Assembly (NCBI RefSeq): GCF_014196765.1
Contig: NZ_JACIEE010000001.1
Coordinates: 434,001 to 498,000 of the forward strand
Reading direction: 5' to 3'
Origin: Mycoplana azooxidifex
GTDB taxonomy: Bacteria > Pseudomonadota > Alphaproteobacteria > Rhizobiales > Rhizobiaceae
DNA length: 64,000 nt
A program made the position numbers and the translations under genes. The notes below the pieces were generated by a model. That model worked only from the letters and a program-made list of their open reading frames with translations, was not told where the DNA came from and searched no databases. Position 1 is the first letter of the stretch, and each line of letters begins with the position of its first letter. Positions 19,157 through 28,603 of this stretch are shown here, in pieces.

Positions 19157-19711
19157 TCAGGGCTTCAGCCGGCTCAGGAACTGGGCAAACACCATGCCGC
19201 CCTCCGGCCACGGTCCATGCCCGGAGTCGGCATTGATATGGCCGGAATCGCCTGCATCGACGATCATCGAGCCCCAGGCGTTGGCGATGTCGTCGGCGTG
19301 GTCGTAGGTCCCGAACGGATCGTTTCGGCTTGCCACCACCAGCGAGGGAAACGGCAGCGGGTCGCGCGGATACGGGCCGAAGGTCATCAGGTGCTTCGGA
19401 CGGATATCCGGATTGGCGACGTCCGGAGGCGCCACGAGGAAGGCGCCGGCGATCTTGTGCCCCACCTTCGGCACGGCATGGACCACCGTTGCGACGCCGA
19501 GCGAATGGGCGACGATGACGACCGGCTTCGTTGCCGCCTCGACCTCCTCGATCAGGCGGCCGACCCAGTCCTCGCGCACGGGCTTCGACCATTCCGCCTG
19601 CTCGACGCGACGCGAGCTCGACAGCCTCGACTGCCAGCGGGTCTGCCAGTGGTTCGGCCCGGAATTGGTGTAGCCCGGAACGATCAGGATCTCTGCTTCG
19701 GATACTTTCAT
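19157..19711 (-). CDS. RBBP9/YdeN-family serine hydrolase
   Basis: 184-residue small alpha/beta hydrolase. The opening ILIVPGYTNSGPNHWQTRW is the hallmark of the RBBP9/YdeN family. The nucleophile elbow is AHSLG (Ser70); the acid is likely in SRNDPFG and the His in GDSGHINADSGHGPW. Family members are cytoplasmic serine hydrolases whose natural substrates are mostly unknown. It is a single gene between the GGDEF-EAL gene and the DUF2189 gene. Confidence 0.9.
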   Translation of the reverse strand: MKVSEAEILIVPGYTNSGPNHWQTRWQSRLSSSRRVEQAEWSKPVREDWVGRLIEEVEAATKPVVIVAHSLGVATVVHAVPKVGHKIAGAFLVAPPDVANPDIRPKHLMTFGPYPRDPLPFPSLVVASRNDPFGTYDHADDIANAWGSMIVDAGDSGHINADSGHGPWPEGGMVFAQFLSRLKP

Positions 19712-19893
19712 GGTGAGGCGATGTGCGTTCGCCGATGCTCCGTGTCAAGGGTTGCCGCGGATCATCTCGTCGAAAGGCGGGACAATCGGCCGCAACGATG
19801 CTATCGTCAGACGATCTAGGGTACCACCGTGCGGTGGCTCAAGGTCCTGCCCGCGGCGGCCCTTTCGGTTCCAACCGGCAAGGAGGACTGAGC

Positions 19894-20694
19894 ATGGCCA
19901 CATTTCACGTGATGTCGGACGCCGAGCACGCGGTCGCCCATCCCCAGATCAACAAGATCACCATGGGCCAGGTGTGGGACGCCTTTCTCCTGGGCATAGA
20001 CGACTTTCGCGAACAGCCCTCGCACTACGTATTTCTCTGCCTGCTGTTTCCGCTGTCCGGCATCATCCTGATGATCTGGAGTTCCGGCGCCAATCTCATG
20101 CCGATCATGTTTCCGCTGACGGCGGGCTTCGCGCTGCTCGGCCCCCTGCTCGCGGTCGGCCTGTACGAGATCAGCCGCCGGCGCGAGGCAGGGCTTGACA
20201 CCTCCTGGCGCCATGCCTTCGAGGTGCGCCACTCCCCGGCCATGCCGGCGATCATCGTGGTCGGCCTCATGCTCCTGACGTTGTTCGTCGCCTGGCTCCT
20301 CGTCGCTGACAGGCTCTATGTCAGCCTCTTCGGCCCCGAGCAGCCGCAGTCGTTCTCGAGCTTTTTCCAGCAGGTGCTCGGGACGCGCGCCGGCTGGACG
20401 CTGATCGTCGTGGGCCACATCATCGGCTTCTGCTTTGCAGTGGTGGTCCTGGCAACGACCGTCGTCGCCTTCCCCCTCCTGCTCGACCGCGACGTCGGCG
20501 CCGTCTCGGCCGTCGAAACCTCGCTCAGAGCAACGATCGCCAATCCCGTTCCGGTCACCTTCTGGGGCTTCATCGTCGCGGTCTGCATGATGATCGGATC
20601 GATCCCGGTCTTCGCCGGCCTGGCCGTGATGATGCCGATCCTCGGCCACGCCACCTGGCATCTCTATCGCAAGCTCGTCGCCCCGGTGAAGTGA
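19894..20694 (+). CDS. DUF2189 inner-membrane protein
   Basis: 266 residues from the ATG at 19894, which has AAGGAGGA upstream; the frame remains open upstream without support. The cytoplasmic N-terminus (HPQINKITMGQVWDAFLLGI) matches the start of DUF2189 proteins. About six membrane segments follow, including YVFLCLLFPLSGIILMI and ITFWGFIVAV-like helices. The C-terminus HATWHLYRKLV is typical of the family. Found widely in alphaproteobacteria; the function is unknown. Confidence 0.85.
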   Translation: MATFHVMSDAEHAVAHPQINKITMGQVWDAFLLGIDDFREQPSHYVFLCLLFPLSGIILMIWSSGANLMPIMFPLTAGFALLGPLLAVGLYEISRRREAGLDTSWRHAFEVRHSPAMPAIIVVGLMLLTLFVAWLLVADRLYVSLFGPEQPQSFSSFFQQVLGTRAGWTLIVVGHIIGFCFAVVVLATTVVAFPLLLDRDVGAVSAVETSLRATIANPVPVTFWGFIVAVCMMIGSIPVFAGLAVMMPILGHATWHLYRKLVAPVK

Positions 20695-21013
20695 CGATCG
20701 AGACGCAACAAAGCCAAGCCTTCGCAGCGCCCGCCCGCATCACGGATGGGCGCTGCCGCACGTCAACTCCTGCGGATAAGACATTGAATCCGTTCCCTTT
20801 CGGGCACAGTCACAGTTGATTTCCGGATGAAGGCACGGGAAGGAATCCGGCAAGTGGAAGTCGGCTCCGATGGCACGGGCGGGCAGCATCTCGCCAACGA
20901 TCAGAGATCGAAGCGCAGTCAGGAAGCGCAGCCAAATGGCACGGCGCACGACACGACTCCGCCAACCGCTGCCGGCGGCGCCTTCATCGTTCGGCGGCCG
21001 CTCGAGACGCGAC
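20695..21013. other. Intergenic stretch without recognised gene
   Basis: 319 bp between the DUF2189 gene and the small membrane peptide. Frames here lack ribosome sites and plausible protein composition. I see no tRNA, repeat or clear terminator. Confidence 0.5.
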
Positions 21014-21118
21014 CTACCGGGCTCTTCCTTCTCCGTACAGGCTCGCCAGGATCAGCGCGGCGATCACGCTCAGAATCGCCAGGTCGAACCAGGCGAAATG
21101 ATACACCAATGTTGTCAT
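21014..21118 (-). CDS. Predicted 34-residue single-pass membrane peptide
   Basis: A short frame that begins MTTLVYHFAWFDLAILSVIA and ends with a basic/polar tail GEGRAR; nearly all of it is one hydrophobic helix (about residues 11-28). Support: a strong GGGAGGAG 5-8 bp before the ATG, and a promoter-like TTGAAA-N17-CATACT (21155-21183) that would place a start about 30 bp upstream. I do not recognise a named family. Small membrane peptides of this type often modulate a larger membrane protein, but no partner can be named. Confidence 0.6.
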   Translation of the reverse strand: MTTLVYHFAWFDLAILSVIAALILASLYGEGRAR

Positions 21119-21154
21119 CACACTCTCCTCCCTGATCGTGGAACGACAGAAGGA

Positions 21155-21183
21155 AGTATGTGACAAAACTGTAACTATTTCAA
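21155..21183 (-). promoter_or_regulatory. Candidate promoter of the 34-residue membrane peptide
   Basis: On the minus strand TTGAAA (21183-21178) is separated by 17 bp from CATACT (21160-21155). The -35 matches the vegetative consensus at 5 of 6 positions and the -10 at 4 of 6. Position fits the downstream ribosome site. Confidence 0.45.
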
Positions 21184-21339
21184 TCAGGGATATCGAAGGA
21201 CACAAACCTGCCAAGCCAGGTTGCCGCGCGAAGCCCGGCGAGACGTCGCAGGTTCACGTGATGGTCACCGAAGCCCCCTAGCCGATCGGGTTGCTCCCGA
21301 CCGGATGGCGAGCATCGCGTCGCGCCTGCTGCGCCGCCG

Positions 21340-21693
21340 CTAGCCCGCCTCGGCCGTCGCGGGCGCTGCCCCCGTGGCCGCTGCCGCCGGGCTGACCGAC
21401 TTCACCGATCCGCTGCTGTCGATGAGGCAGGTGTACTTGCTGCCGGCCGCATCGAGATCGACGCGGTAGTTGGCCGCGTCGAGTTGGGCCGAACTCGTGG
21501 GCAGGATCCTGCTGCTGTCTACGCCGGTCGGCCCGGCCGCAGCGCTGGCGCACATCAGTTGCAGGTCGGCAGGCGCGGTGCCGAGGCTGGTCCGCGCCAT
21601 GTCCTGCGGCGCCGGCGTCGATGACTGGCAGCCACCGGCCAACCCCGCTGAGGCCAGCATCAGCCAGCCGAATGTGATCCCCCTTGCATCCAT
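21340..21693 (-). CDS. Predicted small lipoprotein, function unknown
   Basis: 117 residues from the ATG at 21693; a GTG at 21702 is possible. The N-terminus has a hydrophobic stretch and a lipobox-like LAGGC (Cys22), predicting an outer- or inner-membrane lipoprotein. The rest is rich in Ala, Ser and Thr, with one central segment (YRVDLDAAGSKYTCLIDSSG) that looks like a small beta hairpin with a second Cys. No family recognised. It lies 74 bp after the L,D-transpeptidase gene on the same strand and might be co-transcribed with it. Confidence 0.65.
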   Translation of the reverse strand: MDARGITFGWLMLASAGLAGGCQSSTPAPQDMARTSLGTAPADLQLMCASAAAGPTGVDSSRILPTSSAQLDAANYRVDLDAAGSKYTCLIDSSGSVKSVSPAAAATGAAPATAEAG

Positions 21694-21767
21694 CCCCGAC
21701 ACGTCCTCTCTCCGCTGTGGCGGTCAGTCCCGCCAGGCTCACATCTTCGTCTCTCGGTACGGTCTCG

Positions 21768-22430
21768 TCACACGCCCTTGTAGAGCGCCGCCCCCTGCAT
21801 CAGTACGATCACCTTGGCCCCGACATCCACGCGGCTGTAGAGGTCGATGACGTCCTCGTTGTTCAGCCGGATGCAGCCCGAGGAAACGTCGAGGCCGATC
21901 GTCCACGGCTCGATCGTGCCGTGGATGCGGTAGATCGTGTCGCTGTCACCGACATAGAGATACAAGGCGCGCGGACCGAGCGGATTGTCGGGCCGTCCGC
22001 CGGGCATGCCGGCCGCCCATTTCGCCGCATTGGGGTCGCGCGCCACCATCTCGGCCGGCGGCGTCCAGCTCGGATTTTCCGCCTTGCGCCCGACGCGCAC
22101 GATGCCGGCCCAGCCGAAGCCTTCCCGCCCGACGCCGATGCCGTAGCGGATCGCCTGCCCGCCCGGCTGCACGAGGTAGAGGAAGTGCTGGTTGCCGTCG
22201 ATAATGATCGTGCCGGGTGCCTCCGCGGTGCGGAACGGCACGATCTGCCGGCGGAACGCCTCCGGCAACTGTTTGTTACGGGCATAGAGCTGGCGCGCCT
22301 TCTTCTTGTCGTAGTCGACCCACTTGCCCGTGCGCGCGTCGTAGATCTGCGTCTCGGCCAGCGCCACGAGCGGCCCGAGGCAAAGGCTGCCGGCCACAAG
22401 CATCAAACCGAATCGGCGCATCTTTCCCAT
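21768..22430 (-). CDS. L,D-transpeptidase (YkuD domain), periplasmic
   Basis: 220 residues from the ATG at 22430. An ATG at 22466 overlapping the stop of the ProX-like gene (ATGA) would add 12 residues before the signal peptide. The signal sequence RRFGLMLVAGSLCLGPLVALA is clear. The YkuD domain spans about residues 70-218 and has the catalytic motif HGT...SSGCIRL with His170 and Cys186. Such enzymes cross-link peptidoglycan (3-3 bonds) or tether lipoproteins/outer-membrane proteins to it. Rhizobia carry many paralogues, so its particular role cannot be assigned. Confidence 0.92.
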   Translation of the reverse strand: MGKMRRFGLMLVAGSLCLGPLVALAETQIYDARTGKWVDYDKKKARQLYARNKQLPEAFRRQIVPFRTAEAPGTIIIDGNQHFLYLVQPGGQAIRYGIGVGREGFGWAGIVRVGRKAENPSWTPPAEMVARDPNAAKWAAGMPGGRPDNPLGPRALYLYVGDSDTIYRIHGTIEPWTIGLDVSSGCIRLNNEDVIDLYSRVDVGAKVIVLMQGAALYKGV

Positions 22431-22462
22431 GGTCGTGCCGCGCACTCCGTCTGTTCTCCTCG

Positions 22463-23416
22463 TCATGGCTTGCCCCACCCTTCGACACGCGCAGCATTCT
22501 GTTCGACCCATTTCCTGGCGTAGTCGAGCGGCTCCTGGCGCTCGACACCGAGCGCGTAGCTCATCTGCGTCACCTCTTCCGGGGTGAAGTCCACTTTCTC
22601 CAGAAACTGCGCGACCTCCGGCCGCTTCTTCGCAAAGGCTGTCGCGTAGCCGATCTGGAAATGCCCCGCATCCCAGGCGGTCGTGGCACTCGACTTGGTA
22701 ATCCAGAGCGGGTCCTGCGCCGATACCAGTTGCCATTTCGCCGGATCGTGCGCCGGCTCCTCGAGCCTCTCGATCTCGTGCAACTGGAAGACATGGTGCG
22801 GCGCGTAGCAATAGAACACCATCGGCTGGTCGGTCGCGACCGCCGCGTCCACCGCCGCCATCGCCACGTCCTCCTCCACCTCGACGAGGTTCAGGTTCTT
22901 GTCATAGCCGTAGCTCTTCGCGCGCACCCGTTCGATCCCGGTCGAGAGCCAGGTCGGGGCGCCGATCCATATCTCCCCCCGCCCGTCGCCGTCCGTGTCC
23001 AGCACCTTGGTCTTTTCGGGATCGCCGAGATCGGCCACCGACTTGAACGTAGCCGCGGCCGCAGGCGTAGCGCACAGCCCCTGCCAGGCGGATACGTGCT
23101 TGCCCGCAAGCGTCACCGCCCCCTTCCCGTCGACGTACTTTTTGACCAGTTCGTCGAAGTTGGGTCGCCAGATCTCCGGCTGGATATCGACCGAGCCCGC
23201 CTCCAGGCCGACGAACGAGTTCATCGTCCCCATGGGCTTGACCTCCACCTGAAGGCCGAAATCCTTTTCGATGCCGACCTTGAGGATGTTGGCGGTGGCC
23301 TGCCCGGAGGGCCAGTTGGGTGCGGAAATGGCCAGGTCGGCTGCTTGCGTGGGTGGGGCCGCGAGCAATGTCGCAACGGCGGCCAGCGGCAGGTAGTTCC
23401 ATGCGCTTCGCTTCAC
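22463..23416 (-). CDS. Glycine betaine/choline-type binding protein (ProX/OpuAC)
   Basis: 317 residues from a GTG at 23416 with GGGAG 8 bp upstream; the open frame further left is not supported. Signal peptide SAWNYLPLAAVATLLAAPPT with cleavage near QA-AD. The body matches OpuAC-type proteins: LEAGSVDIQPEIWRPNFDEL, AVATDQPMVFYCYAPHHVF and the terminal EEVTQMSYALGVERQEP. It would bind a quaternary amine or similar solute in the periplasm. No permease or ATPase gene is adjacent, so it is an orphan binding protein. The stop overlaps a possible transpeptidase start. Confidence 0.88.
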   Translation of the reverse strand: MKRSAWNYLPLAAVATLLAAPPTQAADLAISAPNWPSGQATANILKVGIEKDFGLQVEVKPMGTMNSFVGLEAGSVDIQPEIWRPNFDELVKKYVDGKGAVTLAGKHVSAWQGLCATPAAAATFKSVADLGDPEKTKVLDTDGDGRGEIWIGAPTWLSTGIERVRAKSYGYDKNLNLVEVEEDVAMAAVDAAVATDQPMVFYCYAPHHVFQLHEIERLEEPAHDPAKWQLVSAQDPLWITKSSATTAWDAGHFQIGYATAFAKKRPEVAQFLEKVDFTPEEVTQMSYALGVERQEPLDYARKWVEQNAARVEGWGKP

Positions 23417-23955
23417 AGTGCACTCCCAGGTGTTCCGATAAGAACAGGTATGCCAGAAAGAACTGCATGCACGTGGAAGGGTGGTCGTCTGTCGTGGAAA
23501 ATGTCGCTGCATCGCTCCGAAGCATCGAAGCGTCCCCTCCAGCAGCGGTCCCGCATTTCGTGGGCGAGGATGCACCAGCTTGCTTGGCCGCGTCAACTTG
23601 CCGTTGCCCCTTATTTTGGCAGGCCCCAAAAATCTGGGGGAGGCAGGAAAAGCAGAAGCCGGGCAGATGCCCAGCTTCCACAGACTGCTGACAAAGTCTT
23701 GTTCCGCTCGTCCAATTCTTAGAACAGGCCACCAAAGGGGCCCGTCATGCCGGACTTGATCCGGCATCCAGCGCGCTCAAGTCCTTGAGCGCAAAAGACA
23801 CTTTCTGCGCCGCCGACGCGGCGCAACTGGACCCCGGATCAAGTCCGGGGTGACGAAGGAAAGGGGATTCCGACAAGAACGGGCTTGTCAACAAACTGAA
23901 GAAGCCGGGCAGATGCCCGGCTTCCACAATGTCTTCGGACGCGTCCGCCGATCGA
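23417..23955. repeat. 539-bp spacer filled with nested palindromic repeats
   Basis: No plausible gene. Element A occurs twice (23655-23682 and 23901-23928): GAAGCCGGGC-agat-GCCCGGCTTC followed by CACA. The second copy is a perfect 10-bp hairpin; the first has one mismatch. Between them element B (23743-23855) has ends CGTCAtgCCGGACTTGATCC... and, inverted, CGTCAccCCGGACTTGATCC.... Each end is itself a hairpin (TGCCGG/CCGGCA and CCCCGG/CCGGGG), so the differences are compensatory. Flanks of the two A copies also match in opposite orientation. This resembles the small dispersed palindromic elements common between rhizobial genes. Confidence 0.75.
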
Positions 23956-24993
<1,038 letters not shown>

Positions 24994-25019
24994 TTATCAA
25001 ACAGGTTCGGTCGACCGCC

Positions 25020-25706
25020 CTATGCGGCCGCCATGGCTCCCACGCCGTAGAGGGTCAGGAAGGACGCAACCGCCCTCTCCGCCCGCCCGGCGAATTCCTT
25101 CTTCAGCGCGGCCGGGTCGAAGCCCAGCAGCATGCGCAGGTGCGCATCGGTCACGATCAGCCCGTAGAGCGTGCCATAGGCCTCGTCCGCATCGTCGAAC
25201 GAAAGCAGCCCCGCCTTGCGCCCGGCTTCCAGCAGCGTGGTCGCACGCCGGCCGATCTGCCGCCGTCCCCGCTCCTCGAGAAGCCGTCCGAGCGTCGGCC
25301 CCGCGCCGCGCGCGTCGCGCACAGCGGTCCTGCCGACCGTCTGCCCGATCGCCAGGCGGTTCAACGCCAGCGAGACCTCGCCCGAGAGCACGTCGAGCAG
25401 ATCGAGCGCAAAGGCGGCAAGATGCTTGCGCAGGCCATCCGCCGTCAGCGTTTCCGACCGGACTTCGACGGTGCGCACCTTGCCGGCCTGGTAGGATATC
25501 ATCGCCGACAGCAGCCCGTCGCGATCGCCGAACCACTTGTAGAGCGACTCCTTGGAGCAATTGGCAGCCCGCGCGACACCGGCTGTCGTGACCGCCTTCT
25601 CGCCGCCGTCGACAAGCAGCTTGAGCGCGCTTTCCAGCACGGCGTTCTGGCGCTCGTTCAAGCCCGCCCTCTCCGCCTTTGCTCCGCTTTCGTCGACGAT
25701 CTGCAC
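25020..25706 (-). CDS. TetR/AcrR family transcriptional regulator
   Basis: 228 residues from a GTG at 25706 with GGGAGCAGG upstream. The N-terminal HTH is at about residues 38-60 (VTTAGVARAANCSKESLYKWFG); the C-terminal ligand domain resembles the AefR-type TetR C-terminus (LLEAGRKAGLLSFDDADEAYGTLYGLIV). A perfect 16-bp palindrome at 25751-25766, 45 bp before the start, is the likely operator, implying autoregulation. The gene lies just upstream of ilvC on the same strand; whether it controls ilvC by readthrough is unknown. Confidence 0.9.
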   Translation of the reverse strand: MQIVDESGAKAERAGLNERQNAVLESALKLLVDGGEKAVTTAGVARAANCSKESLYKWFGDRDGLLSAMISYQAGKVRTVEVRSETLTADGLRKHLAAFALDLLDVLSGEVSLALNRLAIGQTVGRTAVRDARGAGPTLGRLLEERGRRQIGRRATTLLEAGRKAGLLSFDDADEAYGTLYGLIVTDAHLRMLLGFDPAALKKEFAGRAERAVASFLTLYGVGAMAAA

Positions 25707-25750
25707 GCCTGCTCCCTCGGCAATCCACCCGGCTTGAAACCGGACAATTG

Positions 25751-25766
25751 CGTACCGTACGGTACG
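25751..25766. promoter_or_regulatory. Perfect palindrome, probable TetR operator
   Basis: CGTACCGTACGGTACG reads the same on both strands and lies 45 bp upstream of the TetR start. Length and position are typical of an operator bound by a TetR dimer. Confidence 0.65.
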
Positions 25767-26146
25767 GTTCGGCGCTCTTCTATGCCGATCGCAAATCAGG
25801 GTCAACAGATTTTTCGGTCGCAGACTGTAAGCGCCGAACCACAGTCGTAGCCGTTTCGGCGCGATTCCTCCGGAAAACACGCAGAACGGGCAGGAGAGAA
25901 ACCTGAACGGGAGATGAATTTACGAGTTAAGAGCAAACATCAACCGATTGAATTGAAACATTATTCTGGAGAACCCTGATCCGAGCACGCTTTCGCGCAT
26001 CATTTTTCTCTTCCCAAGACATTTCAACTCGATAGAATTGGTGAGGCCGCTCATGAACGACAGTGGTCGTGACGCGGCTCCACATGACATGTTTCAATCG
26101 CCGCTGCAGGAGTAAGCAGCCAGCCCCGACGCCAAGGAGACAGAAA
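25767..26146. other. Divergent intergenic region without recognised gene
   Basis: 380 bp between the TetR operator and the gene at 26147. Apart from AT-rich segments around 25920-26040 that may hold promoters, I see no gene, tRNA or repeat. Confidence 0.4.
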
Positions 26147-26530
26147 ATGTTGAATTTCCTGCCTGACCTTCACGAAGGACACGCTCCGATCACCCTGCAA
26201 CATCTCTTTCGCGATGCGATCGATACCTTCTACGACTGGAAGACCGACGAGCCGGAGCCTTCCGTCATGCACGAGGGAACGCTGATCCCGATCAGCGCCG
26301 TTTTCGATGCCATGCGCGAATGCACCGACATCGTGCCGAAGAGTGTCATGGAAATGGTGGCCGAACGGCTGACCAAGCGATGGGACGGAGACGGCCCGCT
26401 CGACGTCATGACGTTTTCCACCGCCGCCCGCATCATGGGCATCCTGATCCGCAAGCGCCGCCGTCAGGAAGGCGAAGCGCAGGCGGTCTTTGTCGAGGCC
26501 TCGCGCCTCGCACCGCCTTCGCTTCACTGA
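26147..26530 (+). CDS. Hypothetical cytoplasmic protein
   Basis: 127 residues from the ATG at 26147, with AAGGAGA 7 bp upstream. No family recognised. It is acidic to neutral and mostly helical in appearance, with ITLQHLFRDAIDTFYDWKTD near the start and a basic stretch IRKRRRQEG near residue 105. No signal peptide or membrane segment. The strong ribosome site and normal codon use support a real gene. It stands alone between the TetR gene and the cold-shock gene. Confidence 0.7.
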   Translation: MLNFLPDLHEGHAPITLQHLFRDAIDTFYDWKTDEPEPSVMHEGTLIPISAVFDAMRECTDIVPKSVMEMVAERLTKRWDGDGPLDVMTFSTAARIMGILIRKRRRQEGEAQAVFVEASRLAPPSLH

Positions 26531-26825
26531 CGGCTTCGCCCGCTCTCATCGCGATCGCCGCGCTCCGACCGGGCGCGGCGACGGTCTCGTCGGGCTCTAC
26601 GGGCAGCCTGGTGTATCGATACGGGACGAATGCGGCATTGCGGCACGCCTTGACCTCATCGGACGAAGCACTTATCTTGCGCCGCATCGAGATTTGAACG
26701 ACGACTTTTGCTCTTGCGCTCAGGCGCAGATTGACGAACTTCCCCTTCAAATTCGACTAAGATAGGATAGTCGGCTCAAGGGCCGGATATCCACCCAAAA
26801 GACGCCGGAGAGGAAAGGTTTCGTC

Positions 26826-27035
26826 ATGGCAACAGGTACCGTTAAATGGTTCAACACCACCAAGGGCTTTGGCTTCATCGCTCCCGACAATGGTGAACCG
26901 GATGTATTCGTACACATCTCGGCCGTACAGCGCGCAGGCCTCGCCGGCCTGGACGAAGGCCAGAAGGTGAGCTACGAGCTCGTCCGCGATCGCAAGTCGG
27001 GCAAGATGTCTGCAGACCAGCTGCAGGCAGCCTGA
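26826..27035 (+). CDS. cspA: Cold-shock domain protein
   Basis: 69 residues, the standard length of CspA-type single-stranded nucleic-acid chaperones. RNP1 (KGFGFI) and RNP2 (VFVHI) are intact, with the opening [25 protein letters not shown] precedes the ATG. It would bind mRNA in the cytoplasm and melt secondary structure; rhizobia carry several copies, so the cold-induced role is not certain. A bidirectional terminator follows at 27091-27114. Confidence 0.95.
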   Translation: MATGTVKWFNTTKGFGFIAPDNGEPDVFVHISAVQRAGLAGLDEGQKVSYELVRDRKSGKMSADQLQAA

Positions 27036-27090
27036 GCATAAGATTTCCGCCGCCGGCCACGCGTATGGTTGCAGCGGCAGGGATCAAGGG

Positions 27091-27120
27091 AAAGGCCGGC
27101 ATTCGCCGGCCTTTCTTCAT
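27091..27120 (+). terminator. Terminator between cspA and the convergent NDH-2 gene
   Basis: AAAGGCCGGC-attc-GCCGGCCTTT, a perfect 10-bp stem, is followed by CTTCATTTT. The A-rich left side gives a T-rich exit on the other strand too, so it may serve both genes. Confidence 0.85.
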
Positions 27121-28442
27121 TTTGTGGCTGCCTCCCGGTCGCGGGAGGCCGTGTCACCGACCACTGGCTTTCCGATCTCGCGTTGCGGGATCGTCTCCTT
27201 CTGCGTGATCAGGCGGGCGCTGTGCTGGCCGCTCAGGAAGGTCCATAGCCAGCTCCAGGCAACCGCGAAGCGGCTGCGCGTTCCGATCAGGAAATAGATG
27301 TGGGCGATGCCCCAGAGCCACCAGGCGAACGCGCCCTTCAGCCTGAAGCGGCCGAGCTCGATGATGGCGGCGCGTCGGCCGATCGTGGCGAGGCTGCCCT
27401 GGTGGCGATAGCGGAACGGCCCCGGCGAAGGCTTGCCGGCGAGCCGCGCCCGGATCAGCCGGACCAGATAGGCGCCCTGCTGCTTTGCCGCCGGCGCGAT
27501 TCCCGGCACCGGCTTGCCGTCCTCCTGCATCACCGCAGCCGTGTCGCCGATCACGAAGACGTCCGGCAGGCCGGGCGCCGAAAGATCCGGCGACACGATC
27601 GCCCGCCCTGCCCTGTCGGCCGGAATACCGAGCCAGCGCGCCGCCGGCGAGGCCTGCACGCCTGCGGCCCAGACGATCGTCCGGGCGGGCACGAAGACGT
27701 CGCCGATCGTCACGCCGTCGGCCGTGCACGATGTCACCGGCACGCCGGTGCGCACCTCCACGCCCAGTTTCTCCAGTGAACGGCGCGCATAGTCGGACAA
27801 TGGCTCGCTGAAGCCGGCCAGGATGCGCGGGCCTGCTTCGACGAGCATGACCTTCGTCTGGCGGGTATCGATATGGCGGAATTCGTCGGGCAGCGTGCGC
27901 TGCGCAAGCTCGGCGATGATGCCGGCGAGCTCCACGCCGGTCGGACCGGCGCCGATGATCACGAAGGTCAGGAGTGCTGCGCGCTCGGCGGCATCGGTCG
28001 CAAGTTCGGCGCGCTCGAAGGCGAGCAGCAGCCGGCGCCGGATCGTCGTCGCATCCTCCAGCGTCTTCAGGCCGGGCGCGAACGGCTCCCATTCGTCATG
28101 GCCGAAATAGGCATGCGTCGCCCCGGTGGCGAGCACGAGCGTGTCATAGGCGACGCTGCCGCCGTCAGCAAGGCTGACCGTCTTTGCCGCCGGATCGACC
28201 CCGACCACCTGGTCGAGCAGGGTCGTGACCTCCGCGCGGTTGCGATAGAGATGCCGGATCGGCCAGGCGACCTCCGACGTCGCCAGAACGGTGGTCGCGA
28301 CCTGGTAGAGCAGTGGCTGGAACAGGTGATGGTTCCTGCGATCGATCAGCGTGATGCGGACGGGCGCCCCTCTCAGCGCGTTGACGAGCTGGAGGCCGCC
28401 AAAACCGCCCCCGACGACGACCAGATGATGAAGGCTTTCCAT
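27117..28442 (-). CDS. ndh: Type II NADH dehydrogenase (NDH-2)
   Basis: 441 residues from the ATG at 28442; an in-frame ATG at 28460 adds six. Two Rossmann folds are visible: FAD-binding VVVGGGFGGLQLV at the N-terminus and NADH-binding VIIGAGPTGVELAGIIAEL mid-protein. The C-terminal amphipathic segment GAFAWWLWGIAHIYFLIG anchors the enzyme to the membrane. It passes electrons from NADH to quinone without pumping protons. It converges with cspA and shares its terminator. Some relatives prefer NADPH or other donors; the overall match is nevertheless strong. Confidence 0.92.
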   Translation of the reverse strand: MESLHHLVVVGGGFGGLQLVNALRGAPVRITLIDRRNHHLFQPLLYQVATTVLATSEVAWPIRHLYRNRAEVTTLLDQVVGVDPAAKTVSLADGGSVAYDTLVLATGATHAYFGHDEWEPFAPGLKTLEDATTIRRRLLLAFERAELATDAAERAALLTFVIIGAGPTGVELAGIIAELAQRTLPDEFRHIDTRQTKVMLVEAGPRILAGFSEPLSDYARRSLEKLGVEVRTGVPVTSCTADGVTIGDVFVPARTIVWAAGVQASPAARWLGIPADRAGRAIVSPDLSAPGLPDVFVIGDTAAVMQEDGKPVPGIAPAAKQQGAYLVRLIRARLAGKPSPGPFRYRHQGSLATIGRRAAIIELGRFRLKGAFAWWLWGIAHIYFLIGTRSRFAVAWSWLWTFLSGQHSARLITQKETIPQREIGKPVVGDTASRDREAATK

Positions 28443-28603
28443 GGCTGTATTCCGTTTCATTCATGTCGGACCGCGACCGCGTGCAGTCTTTGTGTTCGAC
28501 GGACGAGGCACGGCCGCGCCTTACAATCTGTGCATTCGATGGTGAGCGCACAATGGCCGTCTCGGCATGCGTGCCTTGCGCTGCGGACACGCGCGACCCG
28601 GCC

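Noticed and set aside
20740-20949. 69-codon minus-strand frame in the spacer after the DUF2189 gene
   Set aside because: No ribosome site, no recognisable composition and an uneven Cys/Pro-rich sequence.
26731-26763. Promoter-like TTGACG and TAAGAT before cspA
   Set aside because: The spacer is 21 bp, too long for a vegetative promoter, and no better -10 lies at 16-18 bp.
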